Source: Phytophthora quininea
Lineage: Eukaryota > Oomycota > Peronosporomycetes > Peronosporales > Peronosporaceae
Direction: 5' to 3'
Assembly: GCA_011947345.1 (NCBI GenBank)
Contig: JAAVTG010000562.1
Location: 186,001 to 250,000 of the forward strand
Length of the DNA stretch: 64,000 nucleotides
In this document: piece by piece, positions 35,165 through 48,638 of the stretch
Layout: each line of letters opens with the position of its first letter
Position numbering within the stretch: the first letter of the stretch is position 1
Notes under the pieces: model-generated
What the model was told of the DNA's origin: nothing
Databases searched by the model: none
Seen by the model: only the letters and a program-made list of their open reading frames with translations
Program-made: the position numbers and the translations under genes

Positions 35165-36370
35165 ATGATGAGGTTCACAGTTGAACCACTTTTCAATTTG
35201 CTCAAGATGGTCACCAAGCAACTTCTCTTCGCGCTCCTGCTCCCGCTGGTAGTCTCAGCTTCGCCCATGGTTCATACTTCTCCGGTTGGGAATGACGTCT
35301 GTCTTGACGAGTCTTCTCTTCCTGCCGTGCTGACGAATATCAAGCAAGATGCTGCACGAACCGACTCGGACAGCTCCAGTGACAAGAAAAATCTGCCGGT
35401 CTTCTTCTTCCACGGCATCACGGGCAACGCTGGCCACGGCGCCAACATTGAAGCCAACCTCACTGCTGAAGGACGTCCATACGTCGCGCTGTCATTCTGC
35501 GAGAATGAAAACTCAATCAAGACGTTGAACATCCAAGTGCCAATGGCAATCACTGCGGTCCGCGATGTCGTGGCTCGCGACGAGAGATTTGCGGACGGAT
35601 ACATTTTTGTTGCTCATTCTCAAGGCGGACTCATTGCACGCTCGGTGATCGAGCAGATGGATGACCACAAGGTGATCAAGTTTGTGAGTCTGGCTGGAGT
35701 GCAGAACGGCGTCTTCAACGGTCCGTTCGAAGGAGAATCAACCAAAGGTGTCATCGATGGCTTCGGGGCTGCCGTGATCCCTTCAAGATTGTTCGACTTT
35801 ACCAAGTACTCGAGAGACGAGTATCGCGGAAAGATGCAATTAGATTGGGCCCGTCGATCGAAGGACCCGGAGTTGCAGACGTCCTACTCGTTTGCTAACT
35901 TGGCTCGAACTCCAGTGCGGGACGTGTGGCTTGCGACCAACCAGTACCTGCCGATGATCAACAACGTCAACATCTGTGCTTGGTACGATTTCCACTGCCA
36001 TTTGGAGAAACTTCGTCGCAAAAACAACTTTCTCAAGGTCAAGGAGGTCCATTTATTCGTTTCTCCGGAGGACGCGATGGTAGCGCCGTGGCAAAGCAGC
36101 CAGTTTGGACATTACACCGAAGTGAACTCGCTAGAGGAAATCGAGTCCAATTTCGAAGACTTTACCATCGTGGAGATGCACGACACGGTCGAGTACAAGG
36201 ATGACACATTCGGTCTTCGCTCGCTGGATGAACGTGGGGCGCTATTCCGCCACACTGTGCCCAATGTTCACCACTTCTGCTGGCTATTCGACTACGAAAA
36301 TTTAATCAACGGCGACCTGTGTAAGTTCGATTTCGTGTACGACGAGTACGTTTACCAGGTGATCTCGTAG
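35165..36370 (+). CDS. PPT1: Palmitoyl-protein thioesterase
   Basis: A lysosomal/vacuolar or secreted alpha/beta-hydrolase that removes fatty acyl groups from cysteines of proteins. The frame is intact at 401 residues, longer than the roughly 300 of animal PPT1, mainly through N- and C-terminal extensions. A hydrophobic signal peptide spans about residues 16-37. VFFFHGITGN gives the oxyanion region, FVAHSQGG the nucleophile Ser, SPEDAMV the catalytic Asp and VHHFCW the His. The PPT-typical Tyr/Asn-rich NQYLPMINN segment lies between. Many oomycetes keep several secreted copies of this enzyme. There is no intron. It faces away from NFS1 with an initiator directly upstream. Confidence 0.93.
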   Translation: MMRFTVEPLFNLLKMVTKQLLFALLLPLVVSASPMVHTSPVGNDVCLDESSLPAVLTNIKQDAARTDSDSSSDKKNLPVFFFHGITGNAGHGANIEANLTAEGRPYVALSFCENENSIKTLNIQVPMAITAVRDVVARDERFADGYIFVAHSQGGLIARSVIEQMDDHKVIKFVSLAGVQNGVFNGPFEGESTKGVIDGFGAAVIPSRLFDFTKYSRDEYRGKMQLDWARRSKDPELQTSYSFANLARTPVRDVWLATNQYLPMINNVNICAWYDFHCHLEKLRRKNNFLKVKEVHLFVSPEDAMVAPWQSSQFGHYTEVNSLEEIESNFEDFTIVEMHDTVEYKDDTFGLRSLDERGALFRHTVPNVHHFCWLFDYENLINGDLCKFDFVYDEYVYQVIS

Positions 36371-38790
36371 CGATGGCTTATTTGTTGGCTAGAGATCAAT
36401 ACCAACGACGTTAGTCCCTTTCATCAAAAGCGTGCAGTGAGTCGGAAGCTGTGTACTGCGCATGAGAGTGGAAAACGTTGCAGCGTTGAAGGATGTGAGC
36501 ACACACTCACACAGGCGGCGTGTGCTCGACGCACCGCGCGGAACGGGTCTAAGGTTGACGACTAGTGCTGGGAAGCAGACGAAGAACGCCAGGCCACTGG
36601 GCGTTTATATGTGAGTTCGGTGTAGGTTGAGGCAGTAGCGTACGGTTTTTCTTTTCCATGTCCTTTTCATGCAGCAATGTATGTTTGACTGCACATGGGC
36701 CGCTTTCCTTTCTCAATTCACCGGCTTGGATGATCCACCTCGATGCAGTTGGCTTTGGATCTATACTTGCCGATTCCAACCGCAAAACTTGTTCGCTGGT
36801 TCGTGTTCGAGTTAATTCAACGCTATCGAAGATCAAAAACGGCGCGGATTTGCTACGCCAAACCGGAAAATAATTCATTCGAGACAAGGGATATACCAAT
36901 AGTGTGGTTAGATCTCGCGAAACTCATCAACTGGAGCGCCCAATCTCCCGCTGGTGACTTTCGCTAGACAGATTGGCAATATTGTACGTCTCTCGCAGCA
37001 ACATGGTGCTTTGATATTACCTGCATCTTCGTTTCTCAGTGGAAAAAAGCATGTATTGCTGGTTGGACCACGCAACCAAAAGCCTGATCGTCGTCTCGAA
37101 TACCAGCAAAGATTTGCTCCAGCAATAGTTGCTGAGGGCGGGGTTCGCTCGTTGTTTCGTTTGCAACGACCACGACGTCTCTTGATTGATCTCGTCGATC
37201 AGGAAGCAAGACTTGTTTTTATTGTCGACAAAGATTTCGGTGTGTGCTTAATGCGAGGCGATGGTTGATGCGGCAACCTTTTGGTTCCCAGCGAGCAGAG
37301 CGCCTCTTGGTCGGCCTCGTCGATTGATCAAGGCGAGATCTTAGTTCTCATTGTCGATCCCCGCAGAACCCCTCGTTCGTCAAAGTTGTTGTAAGTGTTC
37401 CTTTGGGTCGTAGTTTAGTCGAGCTGAGTGGCAGCGCTATCGACCGCCAACCCTTCGCCTGGAATGCGGAACGAGCATGCCGTCGCAGTAGTTTGCACTG
37501 CTAGCTGAGCCGGTTTTCCTGGCGATCCCTGCGCGAGCAACGACGGGCGACCTGATAATCGACAACATCTTCGCCATCAACTTGCACTTGATTTCGACCA
37601 CGCAAATGTATCCATCCCGTTGTCGCGTCGTTCCATTTTTTGGTTTGGCTGTCCCAGTGATCCGTTGCAACCTTTTTCTCAAGGAAACGGCGCGAGCTTC
37701 CCGCAGCAGAGCACCTTCCTCACCCGCGCAGCCCCGAGAAGGAAACGCTTAGCTCGTTGCGGTGGCGCCGCGGCGGCCCCGACGTTACGCAGCCCGCTTA
37801 CTCACGCGGCCTCGAAGTGGCTGCCTGCTGGTGTATGGATTTCCTTTGGCCCGCAGGATTGCCAGCCTCACACGCGCTTGACAGGCTCAAGCATATGGCC
37901 CGTGATTTTTCTCGAAACCAGCCCTGTCACTTGTGGGCAAATCGATCATCATCAAGCCGCAAGAACGGCATGAGCGTTGTTGCCACGGCGGGCTCCTTGG
38001 GGCGTTTGCTGCGCGGTTACTGGTGTTGCAGAGGCCGGAGCGCCTTCCACGGAGGGCAATCGCTCGCTGGACACCTTGCGTCCGCCGGTCCCCATTCGCT
38101 TTTGCTTGGCTGCGTGACATGCGGTTTGCGAGTCCCAGCTGGCGGCTCCCGGGCGATTGGCGCCGTAATTTATCCGCGCGCTACAAGCTGTTCCCGAGGC
38201 ACACACCACGCCACGTGCCATCACCGCTGCCCGAGAGGAGCTCGCGGCTTCTGCTGCCTTTACAGATTGGGCGGCGATGCCGTGCAGAGCGACTCGGATA
38301 AGAAGAGCTGCGTCGACCCAGCCGTTTCGGAGAGAGAGGAACCAGAGGGCCAGGCCTTCCACGCGGGTTGTCCAATGCCACACACAGGCTCCGCCAGACT
38401 AGCGCTTGCAGAGCGCTTGGCCGGGCGCGTGATGTCGAGCGGCAGCGCCGACGGCGTCATGCGCGGCGGTCTTCCGACGTGACAAGCACACAACCGCCGT
38501 AATTTACCGCGGCCGTTACTCGGCTTCTTGCTCCCCTCTCGCAGAAGCTGGCTCTTTCTTGAGAGGGCATTCGGACGAGGGCATAATAGGCGTTAGAGCG
38601 GCATTAGAAACCTTCTTTAATGCCCCCCTTAATGACATTGCGCTGGTCCATCCTGTCTCTGGCACATGGGGTAGGGACCCTCAGAGATGGGCCAGTACGT
38701 ACCTAGAAAATAAAAACGGCCTCCCCCGCTGCTGCTGCGCGCGCGCCTGGCATTCTCGAAAAGCTTCCAAGCCTCCAAGCAATCTCCCAG
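36371..38790. other. 2.4 kb without a recognisable gene
   Basis: No domain-bearing frame found. At 37165-37235 and 37300-37365 a degenerate duplication shares CTCTTG, CTCGTCGAT and TTGTCGA words in the same order. From about 37690 to 38480 the DNA is markedly GC-rich and has long overlapping open frames on both strands (up to 241 codons), which follow from the composition. It could be the remains of a retroelement; no LTR pair or polymerase motif is visible. Confidence 0.4.
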
Positions 38791-38794
38791 CGCC

Positions 38795-39330
38795 ATGTTC
38801 GCCTCGCCGCGGTATTCCCGACACCAGAGCAGCAGCTACCAGTACGCGGTCTCGCCGCCGTCCAAGTACAGCCAGCACCCGCAGTACGCCTCCCCTTCCA
38901 AGTACAGCGCCTACGACGGCTACTCGTCGCCCGTCAAGGCCAGCCAGTACTCGCAGCAGCACAGCTACTACGCGTCGCCCAGCTCCCCACCTATTACAAC
39001 CAACACGAGTACTACCACTCGGGCGCCTCCACCGCCTCCTCCTCCAGCCAGGAAGGCCCCTTCTACGCCGACGAGCTGGACGAGCTCGATGACTACACCA
39101 TGGGCATCGCCTCCCCGGAAATGACTACCGTGCCCACCGTGCCCACCCCGGCCAAGCTGTCCATATACGAGATGGGCAAGACTCCGACTGGAAGAGTCAT
39201 GGTCACGGCCGGCAACCAGACCATCGAGTTCTTCTCGTGCGCCGTCAACGCGCCGCTCGCGGTGTATGGTCGTGCAGGAGTAAAAGCGCTGGGAAGCGAA
39301 GACAAAGGGTTGACTACCAGGTAGTCACAT
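38795..39330 (+). CDS. Tyr/Ser/Pro/Gln-rich protein, frameshifted
   Basis: From ATG 38795 the protein is built of repeated Ser-Pro-Ser-Lys-Tyr words (YAVSPPSKYSQH, YASPSKYSAYDGY, SSPVKASQYSQQ), low in hydrophobic residues and probably disordered. A one-base change near 38990 (run of C) shifts it to a frame reading TYYNQHEYYHSGAST, an acidic ADELDELDD stretch and a more ordered segment with TGRVMVTAGNQTIEFFSCAV. After about residue 150 the similarity of style ends and the frame stops at 39324. I do not know the family. It may be an N-terminal piece of a longer gene. Confidence 0.5.
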
Positions 39331-39807
39331 GCTACCTGCGAGTTGGTACCGATTCGACTTTGCTTTCGCAACCGCCTTTCACGCCTGTGCGGGTTCATGG
39401 TCTACGAGTTTTAAAGTTATCTTGCCGCTCCCCTCCGACTACTACCGGGACGAGGAAACCTGTCAGCAGCCCCCAAGTGTACCAGTATGAAGCTGAAGGT
39501 CTCCCAAGTCCCAATTTGTACTCAAGATGAAATTAGTCGAAGCGGGAAGGATGTATTTAAAGCCCCCTATCATCACCCCCTCAAGCGCCGCGGTTCGAGT
39601 GGTGTCGAGTCTGTCGCTCGCCGGTTTGTGTGCGTCTACGTGGTCGTCGCGTTTATCTATTCCAACCCCGGGCCCGGAGTTTCGTGAACAAACTCTGGAG
39701 CTTTTGCTCTTGTTGTAGAATTACGGTAGTATATTGCTATTATGCCGATGAATATGAAAGGAAGTCATCATATTGTCCACACCAACAAACCATGCCCCCA
39801 ACAGCTT
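39331..39807. other. Gene-free stretch
   Basis: Short frames only; no motif or repeat recognised. Confidence 0.4.
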
Positions 39808-41210
39808 TTAGTCTTCCAACGTCAGCTCGGTCTGCTTCAAGTTGTCCATGCGTTCCTGCGTCGCGACGCGTTCAAGTTCATCGGCCACCGCAATGGCTTT
39901 GATCAGAGCAGCAATCCATCCGTTCATCTCCTCGAGGCTGATCGCAGCAAAGTGCAAAGGCTTCTTGGGACTGCCGCCGCCGTTGGTGCTGTGTGTGAGT
40001 CGGAATTGATGCGGACGCTTCGGCTGCGAGCGGATCCGCAAAGTGTATCCGCTCAGCTTGAACACGGCAACGGGGGTTGATTCCCAGCCAAGTGGTCTTC
40101 TTGCGAAGCAAACATGCCGAGAGATCCCTTACGCACCAGCAGCACGAAGAAGTACGAGTTCCAGGTCTTGCGGAACACTTTCGAGTTGGGGCCGTACGAG
40201 CCTTGCAGGAATTCCAAAGTACCGAGGTGGATGGCGGTCGACGACATGAGGGTGGACTCGGCCGAAGCTTCGCCGTTGTCAGTCTCTTGGGCTGTCGACT
40301 CTGTCGCCTTCTTGGCCTTGGGTGGCTTTGGCAACGAGGCCTCGCGCACTTGCTCGTTGTTGTTGCTGGTGGGCGAGTCTCGATGGGCTGCCTGGCTGAT
40401 CTCGACAAAGCACGAGGCGCACACCCGTTGACGTTTGGGTGCTGGCTCTGAGAACACGCGGAGCGGATCGTGTGCGGAGAGCACACGGCACACACGAGGT
40501 TCAGGCACCGGCGACACTAACAAAGCAAGATCAGATACCATGTCAAGAAATGATAAGAATCTGCAAGTCTACGTGGTGGCGGCGATTGAGGAAGGTGAAG
40601 GCCTCGTGACACACAGAGCAGCGATCGCTACAGTCATCAGGCGTCCAGGTGCGCTGGGGAGCATCACAAAGTCGGCAGGTCGACCACAAGTTCAGACTGT
40701 GTGCACGTCTTACCAGCATTGCGGCATCCCAACTCGGCGGCGACTGCCACTCCGGCAAGATATCCGCCACCACGCGAATGTATTCGCGTTGGGCTTCCTC
40801 TGCGGACATGTCGCCAAGCTTCTGCCACTGCTTCCTGCTCACAGCATGATTATCAGCCTGATAAGTCTCACGATTTAGTTGTCCTCGCACAGTTTCGTGT
40901 CTTCTCCGCCGACGAATTGGCAGCAAGCGAAGCTGAGCAGTCCTGAATTGTTCTTCCTCGGGTAAAACTCGGTGTACTGCTTGGAGCCGCGAGAGACATC
41001 GCACGAGCCCACCATCGCCTGCTGCTTGTACGCCCAGAGGCGATTCACAGTGGCTTGGTCCTTGAACGCCCAGAGGCGAGGGGCTACCGACACGGGGTCT
41101 TTTGCCAGACGAGAGAGCACGACAGCAACAAAGTGCTCGGCCTGCAGGAAGGTATCCTCCATGGTGCTGCCACCTGGAGGCTGAGTCGATGGGGCCACCA
41201 CACTGAGCAT
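39808..41210 (-). CDS. ACBP-FYVE-PH multidomain protein
   Basis: Three lipid-binding modules in one protein. (1) An acyl-CoA-binding domain from about residue 15: DTFLQAEHFVAVVLSRLAKD, LWAYKQQAMVGSC, then KQWQKLGDMSAEEAQREYI. (2) A FYVE-type zinc finger: SVCHEAFTFLNRRHHCRRC, the RRHHCRxC motif being the PI3P-binding signature. (3) A C-terminal PH domain: FFVLLVRKGSLGMF, VAVFKLSGYTLRIR and a final EEMNGWIAALIKAI helix. Two GT-AG introns: 40835-40890 (56 bp) and 40518-40572 (55 bp). The first joins in frame between DTKL and KQWQ, and the second joins RRHH to CRRC. The frame also shifts near 40475 and 40085, probably sequence errors. A role in tethering or transferring acyl-CoA at endosomal membranes is inference. 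Start ATG 41210; 41162 is an alternative. Confidence 0.82.
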
Positions 41211-41352
41211 GCTACGCTGGACGAAGCACCAGAACGAGACTGAGGAGGCCGACCTTTCAATGCAGGCTCGATAAAAAGCTCTGTCCTACCAATTTGCTCT
41301 ACTGCGCATATTTGTTGGTTGTATTCGTCAGGCCTCGCCGTTGTTGCTCTAC

Positions 41353-44250
<2,898 letters not shown>

Positions 44251-44525
44251 CCTGAATCTGTTTGAGCCGTTTTCCCGCCAATACTGAAATCCATGTCCTT
44301 TTTAAATGGTGCAGTCCGGAAAAAGTGGTGGAATTCTTATTGGAGAAATACACCACTTATTAAGGACATGGCATTTTTCTGGAATCGTTTTTCGTGCAAA
44401 TGGCGGCAAACAGATGCAGATGCAATGAAGCAGATGCTAAGGCAGATGGATATAGTTTAACTTGAAGCGACTGGGTATTTGGTGTCTTCTTACGGGGGCA
44501 GCTAACATAAAAACTTGGTTCCTTG

Positions 44526-45712
44526 TTACACAGTCATGGCCGTGTGCTCCGATCCGGAGGACGATGCGAACGAGTAGTCCGTGCCCGAGTGGAAGGCGTA
44601 CTGCGACCCAGTGCCCATGATTTGTGCGCGCGCGGCGTCCTGTGAGTCAATGTCGAACGCTTCTTTGATGCAAAGGGGGCAGAAGGACGTCTTGCGCTCC
44701 TCGAACGTCATCTCGAGCGTGACAAAGTTCAGACGCTTCTTGACGCGGCAGGCGCCGCACACGAGTCGGTGGCACAGTTTGCACGAGTCGCGAGAGCGAC
44801 CAAACCGGCCGAAGATCTTGGAGCTGATGGGGATGCCGCAGTTGACACAATTTCCTTCGTTAAGCGGAGCGCCGCGCTGCTTGTCGGTGGTGAACCGACG
44901 GTGCATAAGCCACGTCAACTTCTTCATCTCGCCGCAGTGCGCGTACTTGGTGCACGTGTAGAACTTCATGGCAGACGGGGTCACCAGGAACGACTCGACG
45001 CTCGAGCCGTGGGCGACCACACCCGAAGCGTACACTTCGACGCACTGGTCGTGGTCTTGACGGTACAGGAAGAAGACGTTGACGCTTCCACGCACTCGGT
45101 TCGGCAGCTCGGGCGTCTGCGGGAAGCCGATCGAGTACATGAGTTTGTAGCCGACACGCTCGCCGTTGGCCAGATGTGTGAAGCCCGTCGCTTCCAAGAA
45201 CACAAAGTCGCGTTTGTTGGAGTGCAGCATGAGGTCGAGCTCCTGCCACTTCATCGTCACCGTGTTAAGGGTTCCTCCATTGTGGGCTCCGTCACGATGG
45301 ACAGTACGGCCGCACCGCTCAGAGTGTCAACGTACGTCGCGTTGAAGCACATGTCCTCCGAGGTCGTGGCTATGGTGCCAAACACGACGTCTTCGAGGTT
45401 GCCAGGCATCTTGCCCTCCAACAGCGCCACGGGCGTCCCCGCCTGCTCCGAGGCTTCGTTCATCAGGGACTGGTTTCCATTCGTCGTGGTGCGCACTTCG
45501 CGTTCGATATAGAGCCGCATGTTGTCCTTGCCCTTGAGCGGTTTCCAACGGCGTTCGTCCACGAGCTTCTCGTCCACTTTCAAGTACGTCTCGTAGTCGT
45601 GCATGCTCTGAGCGAGGAATGTGTGCGCCGTTTGCTGGAGCTGCGCCTTGTCACCGGGCGACAGCTCCAGCGGTGGGAACGGGTTCATCACGAAGCGGGT
45701 CTTGCCTCCCAT
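44526..45712 (-). CDS. START-FYVE-like protein 1
   Basis: A two-part protein of a family expanded in oomycetes. Residues about 20-280 form a START-like lipid-binding fold (DYETYLKVDEKLVDERRWK, EGKMPGNLEDVVFGTIA, YKLMYSIGFPQTPELP). Residues about 310-370 form a FYVE-related zinc finger of paired cysteines: NCVNCG, SCKLCHRLVCGACRVKK and FCPLC. The canonical RRHHCR lipid-binding patch is not present, so PI3P binding is uncertain. Start ATG 45712. A single frame change near 45258 splits it into two open parts of 153 and 244 codons. A second member of the family lies at 54189-55608 in the opposite orientation. Confidence 0.8.
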
Positions 45713-46387
45713 GGTCACGGATTTCGACAGTCACCACCAGGTCACCGACGAGTTCGAGCTGTCCGCGGGCGAGCCGATTTTCAAATGGCTGGAGAGCGGT
45801 CTCCTGCTGCGGTTCTCTCCTTTTCGCCCCGCTCCTCGGATCGACGACGTCCCGACTACACTTAGCGGCCGCATCAAGACGACTGCGAGTCTCATCACAG
45901 TCAGGTGCAAAGCCACTCCGGCGACACGAACGACTCGGAGGAAGGACGGACGAGGTGGAAAGTGCAGCGTTCGGTTGTCGGTGCGCGGCCAATGACCGCG
46001 CCGCCACCGGAGCTGCGGCCCCTTTCCAGCCTCGAGCTGCAAGCAGCGGTGACACGGCGTCGGTGCAAGTGTCGAGACAGTCGGAAAAGTATTGGTGCAG
46101 GGCCCCATAAGCCTCAACAAAGCACGCACACGAGAGCTGATGACCGGGCAGAAAGAGTGCTGACGGACACGGTCTCGGCAGCAAGCGCACGTAGCAGATT
46201 GCTAACGCCGCAGAGCGTCAAAGGCGTCCACACCGCAGTGATGTTTCAATGTTTCGGGGTGAGTATGTATCTTTGGTCCCGGTCTCCGATCCCGATCTGT
46301 CCGAAATTCACAACGGTGAAATGCGTTTGTGCCTCATTTCAGTGGGGAGCGCGTTTCCTGTCGTGAGAAGAAGAACCGCAGCACCAT
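45713..46387. other. Gene-free flank left of hAT A
   Basis: GC-rich near the START-FYVE gene, then mixed composition. Open frames on both strands up to 179 codons exist but show no domain. This is the host sequence into which hAT A inserted. Confidence 0.4.
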
Positions 46388-46395
46388 ACTGCTGC
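46388..46395. repeat. Target-site half of hAT A (ACTGCTGC)
   Basis: The 8 bp directly outside the left end of hAT A. They are not repeated at A's right end (GGTCTGGT at 53991-53998) but occur reverse-complemented directly outside the inner end of hAT B (GCAGCAGT, 58587-58594). hAT elements make 8 bp target duplications. Confidence 0.7.
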
Positions 46396-46408
46396 TAGAG
46401 TTGGGTAA
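46396..46408. repeat. Left terminal inverted repeat of hAT A
   Basis: TAGAGTTGGGTAA; its reverse complement ends the element at 53978-53990, and the same word begins hAT B at 58595. Confidence 0.8.
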
Positions 46409-46435
46409 CAAATAATCCAATCGATTTATCTATCG

Positions 46436-46530
46436 GATCTGATCCGATCACAGTCGTTTCTAGTCGGATTGTGTTTGAATCGGGTCAAAAATCGATCCGA
46501 TCCGATCCAAACCGATCCGATCGGATTGGA
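46436..46530. repeat. Subterminal GATCCGAT repeats, left end of hAT A
   Basis: Clustered GATCCGAT, GATCGGAT and CGATCC words in both orientations. The same words fill the other end of the element (53868-53985; 58600-58720 in B) and a short inner array GATCGGATCGGATCGGATC near 50798 (61765-61795 in B). Subterminal repeats of this sort bind transposase in hAT elements. Confidence 0.7.
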
Positions 46531-46689
46531 GGGCGATAGAAAGCTATTGGGTAAAACATAGCAAAATTTCTACCAGTTAAAATGTCTCCGGGGCCGCTAG
46601 AGGACTCGATCTCGATGATATTCTGTCTTGAGCGATACCCCTATCGTACAACGCGGGGAGCATCTGCTGCTACCTGTTGGCCGACTAGA

Positions 46690-48543
46690 AGACGACGGTG
46701 AGCCCCGTGGTGCCGACGGCTGTGCACGCCGCCCACAAGAACTACACGACCCACGTGCTGCCGATCCTGTTCGACGGCCTGGACCGCTCCAAGAAGTGGC
46801 AGATGAAGAAGGGTGCGCTGGACCTGATCGTCGAGTGCCCGAACCATGCCTGCCGGACATCGTCCCTCAGGTAACGGACTGCATGTGGGACACCTGCAAG
46901 GAGATCAAGGAGGCCGCCAAGGAGACGATGACCAAGGTTTGCAACGTGGTGGGCAACCAGGACATTGAGTCCTGCATCCCGGCGCTGGTGAGCTGCCTGG
47001 CGAACCCGACGGAGGTGCCCGAGTGCACGCACAAGCTGGCGTCGACGACGTTCGTCAAGACGGTGGAAGCGCCCGCCCTTGCCATCATGGAGCCGCTGCT
47101 GCAGCGCGCGCTGAAGGAGGGCAAGACGGCCGTGAAGCGCCAGGCCGCCGTCATCATCGACAACATGTGCAAGCTGATGGACGACCCGGCCGAGGCGCAG
47201 CTGTTCATCCCGAAGCTGCTGCCGGGCCTGAAGAAGGTGATCGAGACCCAGGCCGACCTGGAGTGCTGTGAGATCGCCACTCGCGCCCACGAGACGCTGT
47301 TCGTGACTGGTGGTTCCATGGAGGTGTCGGAGGACGAGCTGAAGGTGGACTACGCCAACGTCCACAAGGTGGTGGTGGAGTCGATCGCGGCCGCCCCCGC
47401 CGCCGTGAGGGCTGGCATCGACTCGTTCGCGGTGGACTTCGTGACCCGCGTCTGCTTCTTCCTGGTGGCTGCTCGCAACTTTAACAAGACGATCTTCGAG
47501 AAGCAGATGACGGCTACTTCAAGGCGGTCATGAAGGCGGACGACATCAAGCCGCTGGTCAACGAGATCCGCGACCGGTGCTTCAAGGAGAACAAGAGCAT
47601 CTTCATCGAGGACGTGGACTGCGACGAGGGCATCCCGTGCCTGTGCATCTGCGAGTTCTTGCTCGCCTACGGTGGTATGACCTGCTCAACAACGCCCGTC
47701 TCCGCCTGAAGCGCGGCCACCGCTACGGTTTGTGCGGCCCTAACGGTTGCGGTAAGTCTACGCTAATGCGCGCCATCGCGAACGGCCAGCTTGACGGCTT
47801 CCCTGCGAAGGACGAGCTGAAGGCAGTGTTCGTGGAGCACAACGTGCAGGAGTCGGAGGTCGAGCTGTCGGTAGTGGACTTCATCCTTGCGGATGAGGAC
47901 CTGAAGGTGACCCCGCGCCAGGAGGTCATGAACTCGCTGTCGAGCGTCGGCTTCACGCCGGAGATGCAGGCCCAGGCCGTGGCCACGCTGTCGGGTGGTT
48001 GCAAGATGAAACTGGAGCTACCTTCACTATGCTACAGAAGGCCGACATCCTGCTGCTTGATGAGCCGACGAACCACTTGGACGTGAAAAACGTTGCGTGG
48101 CTGGAGAACTACCTGTTGAACTGCCGAACGTGACGAGCATCATGGTGTCGCACGACTCTGGTTTCCTGGACACGGTGTGCACGAACATCATTCACTACGA
48201 GACGCGCAAGCTGAAGATCTACAAGGGCAACCTGTCGAAGTTCGTGGAGGTGAAGCCGGAGGCCAAGGCGTACTACGAGCTGGACGCTGCGACGTTCAAG
48301 TTCACGTTCCCAGAGCCGAGTTTCCTTGCCGACATCAAGAACGAGGGTACGCCCATCGTTCGTCTGACGAACTGCTTGTACAAGTACCCTAGCACGGACA
48401 AGCCGTCGATCAGCAACATCTCTGTGACGTGCGCTATGACGAGCCGTATCGCCGTGCTCGGCCCGAACGGTGCCAGTAAGTCTACGATGATCAAGATGCT
48501 GACGGGCGAAGATCGCCGACGGCCGCGAAAACGGCACATCTGC
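46690..48543 (+). pseudogene. Elongation factor 3 fragment, truncated at both ends
   Basis: EF3 is a ribosome-associated ATPase of fungi and oomycetes that helps release deacylated tRNA. Here the HEAT-repeat region begins mid-domain (AAHKNYTTHVLPILFDGLDR) with no proper start. The next part (KKGALDL, then a long open frame 46860-47533) is well kept. ABC domain 1 shows GPNGCGKST near 47740, LSGG near 47990 and [11 protein letters not shown] near 48055, with frame changes near 47510, 47680, 48025 and 48115. ABC domain 2 reaches its Walker A and stops at a TAG at 48559: the site reads GPNGASKST instead of GxxGxGKST, and its signature, Walker B and the basic tail are missing. Truncation at both ends inside hAT A points to capture, not a resident gene. 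Confidence 0.8.
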
Positions 48544-48638
48544 TACTGGACCAATGACTAGCTAAACAGCATCATAATGAAGTGAACCGCTGCTAGTAAT
48601 TGAAAAAATGAATGATGGAAGGAGCTTCTGCTTCTGTA

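Noticed and set aside
37757..38482. Open frame of 241 codons in GC-rich DNA
   Set aside because: Composition-driven; overlapping frames on both strands are also open, and there is no motif or start context.
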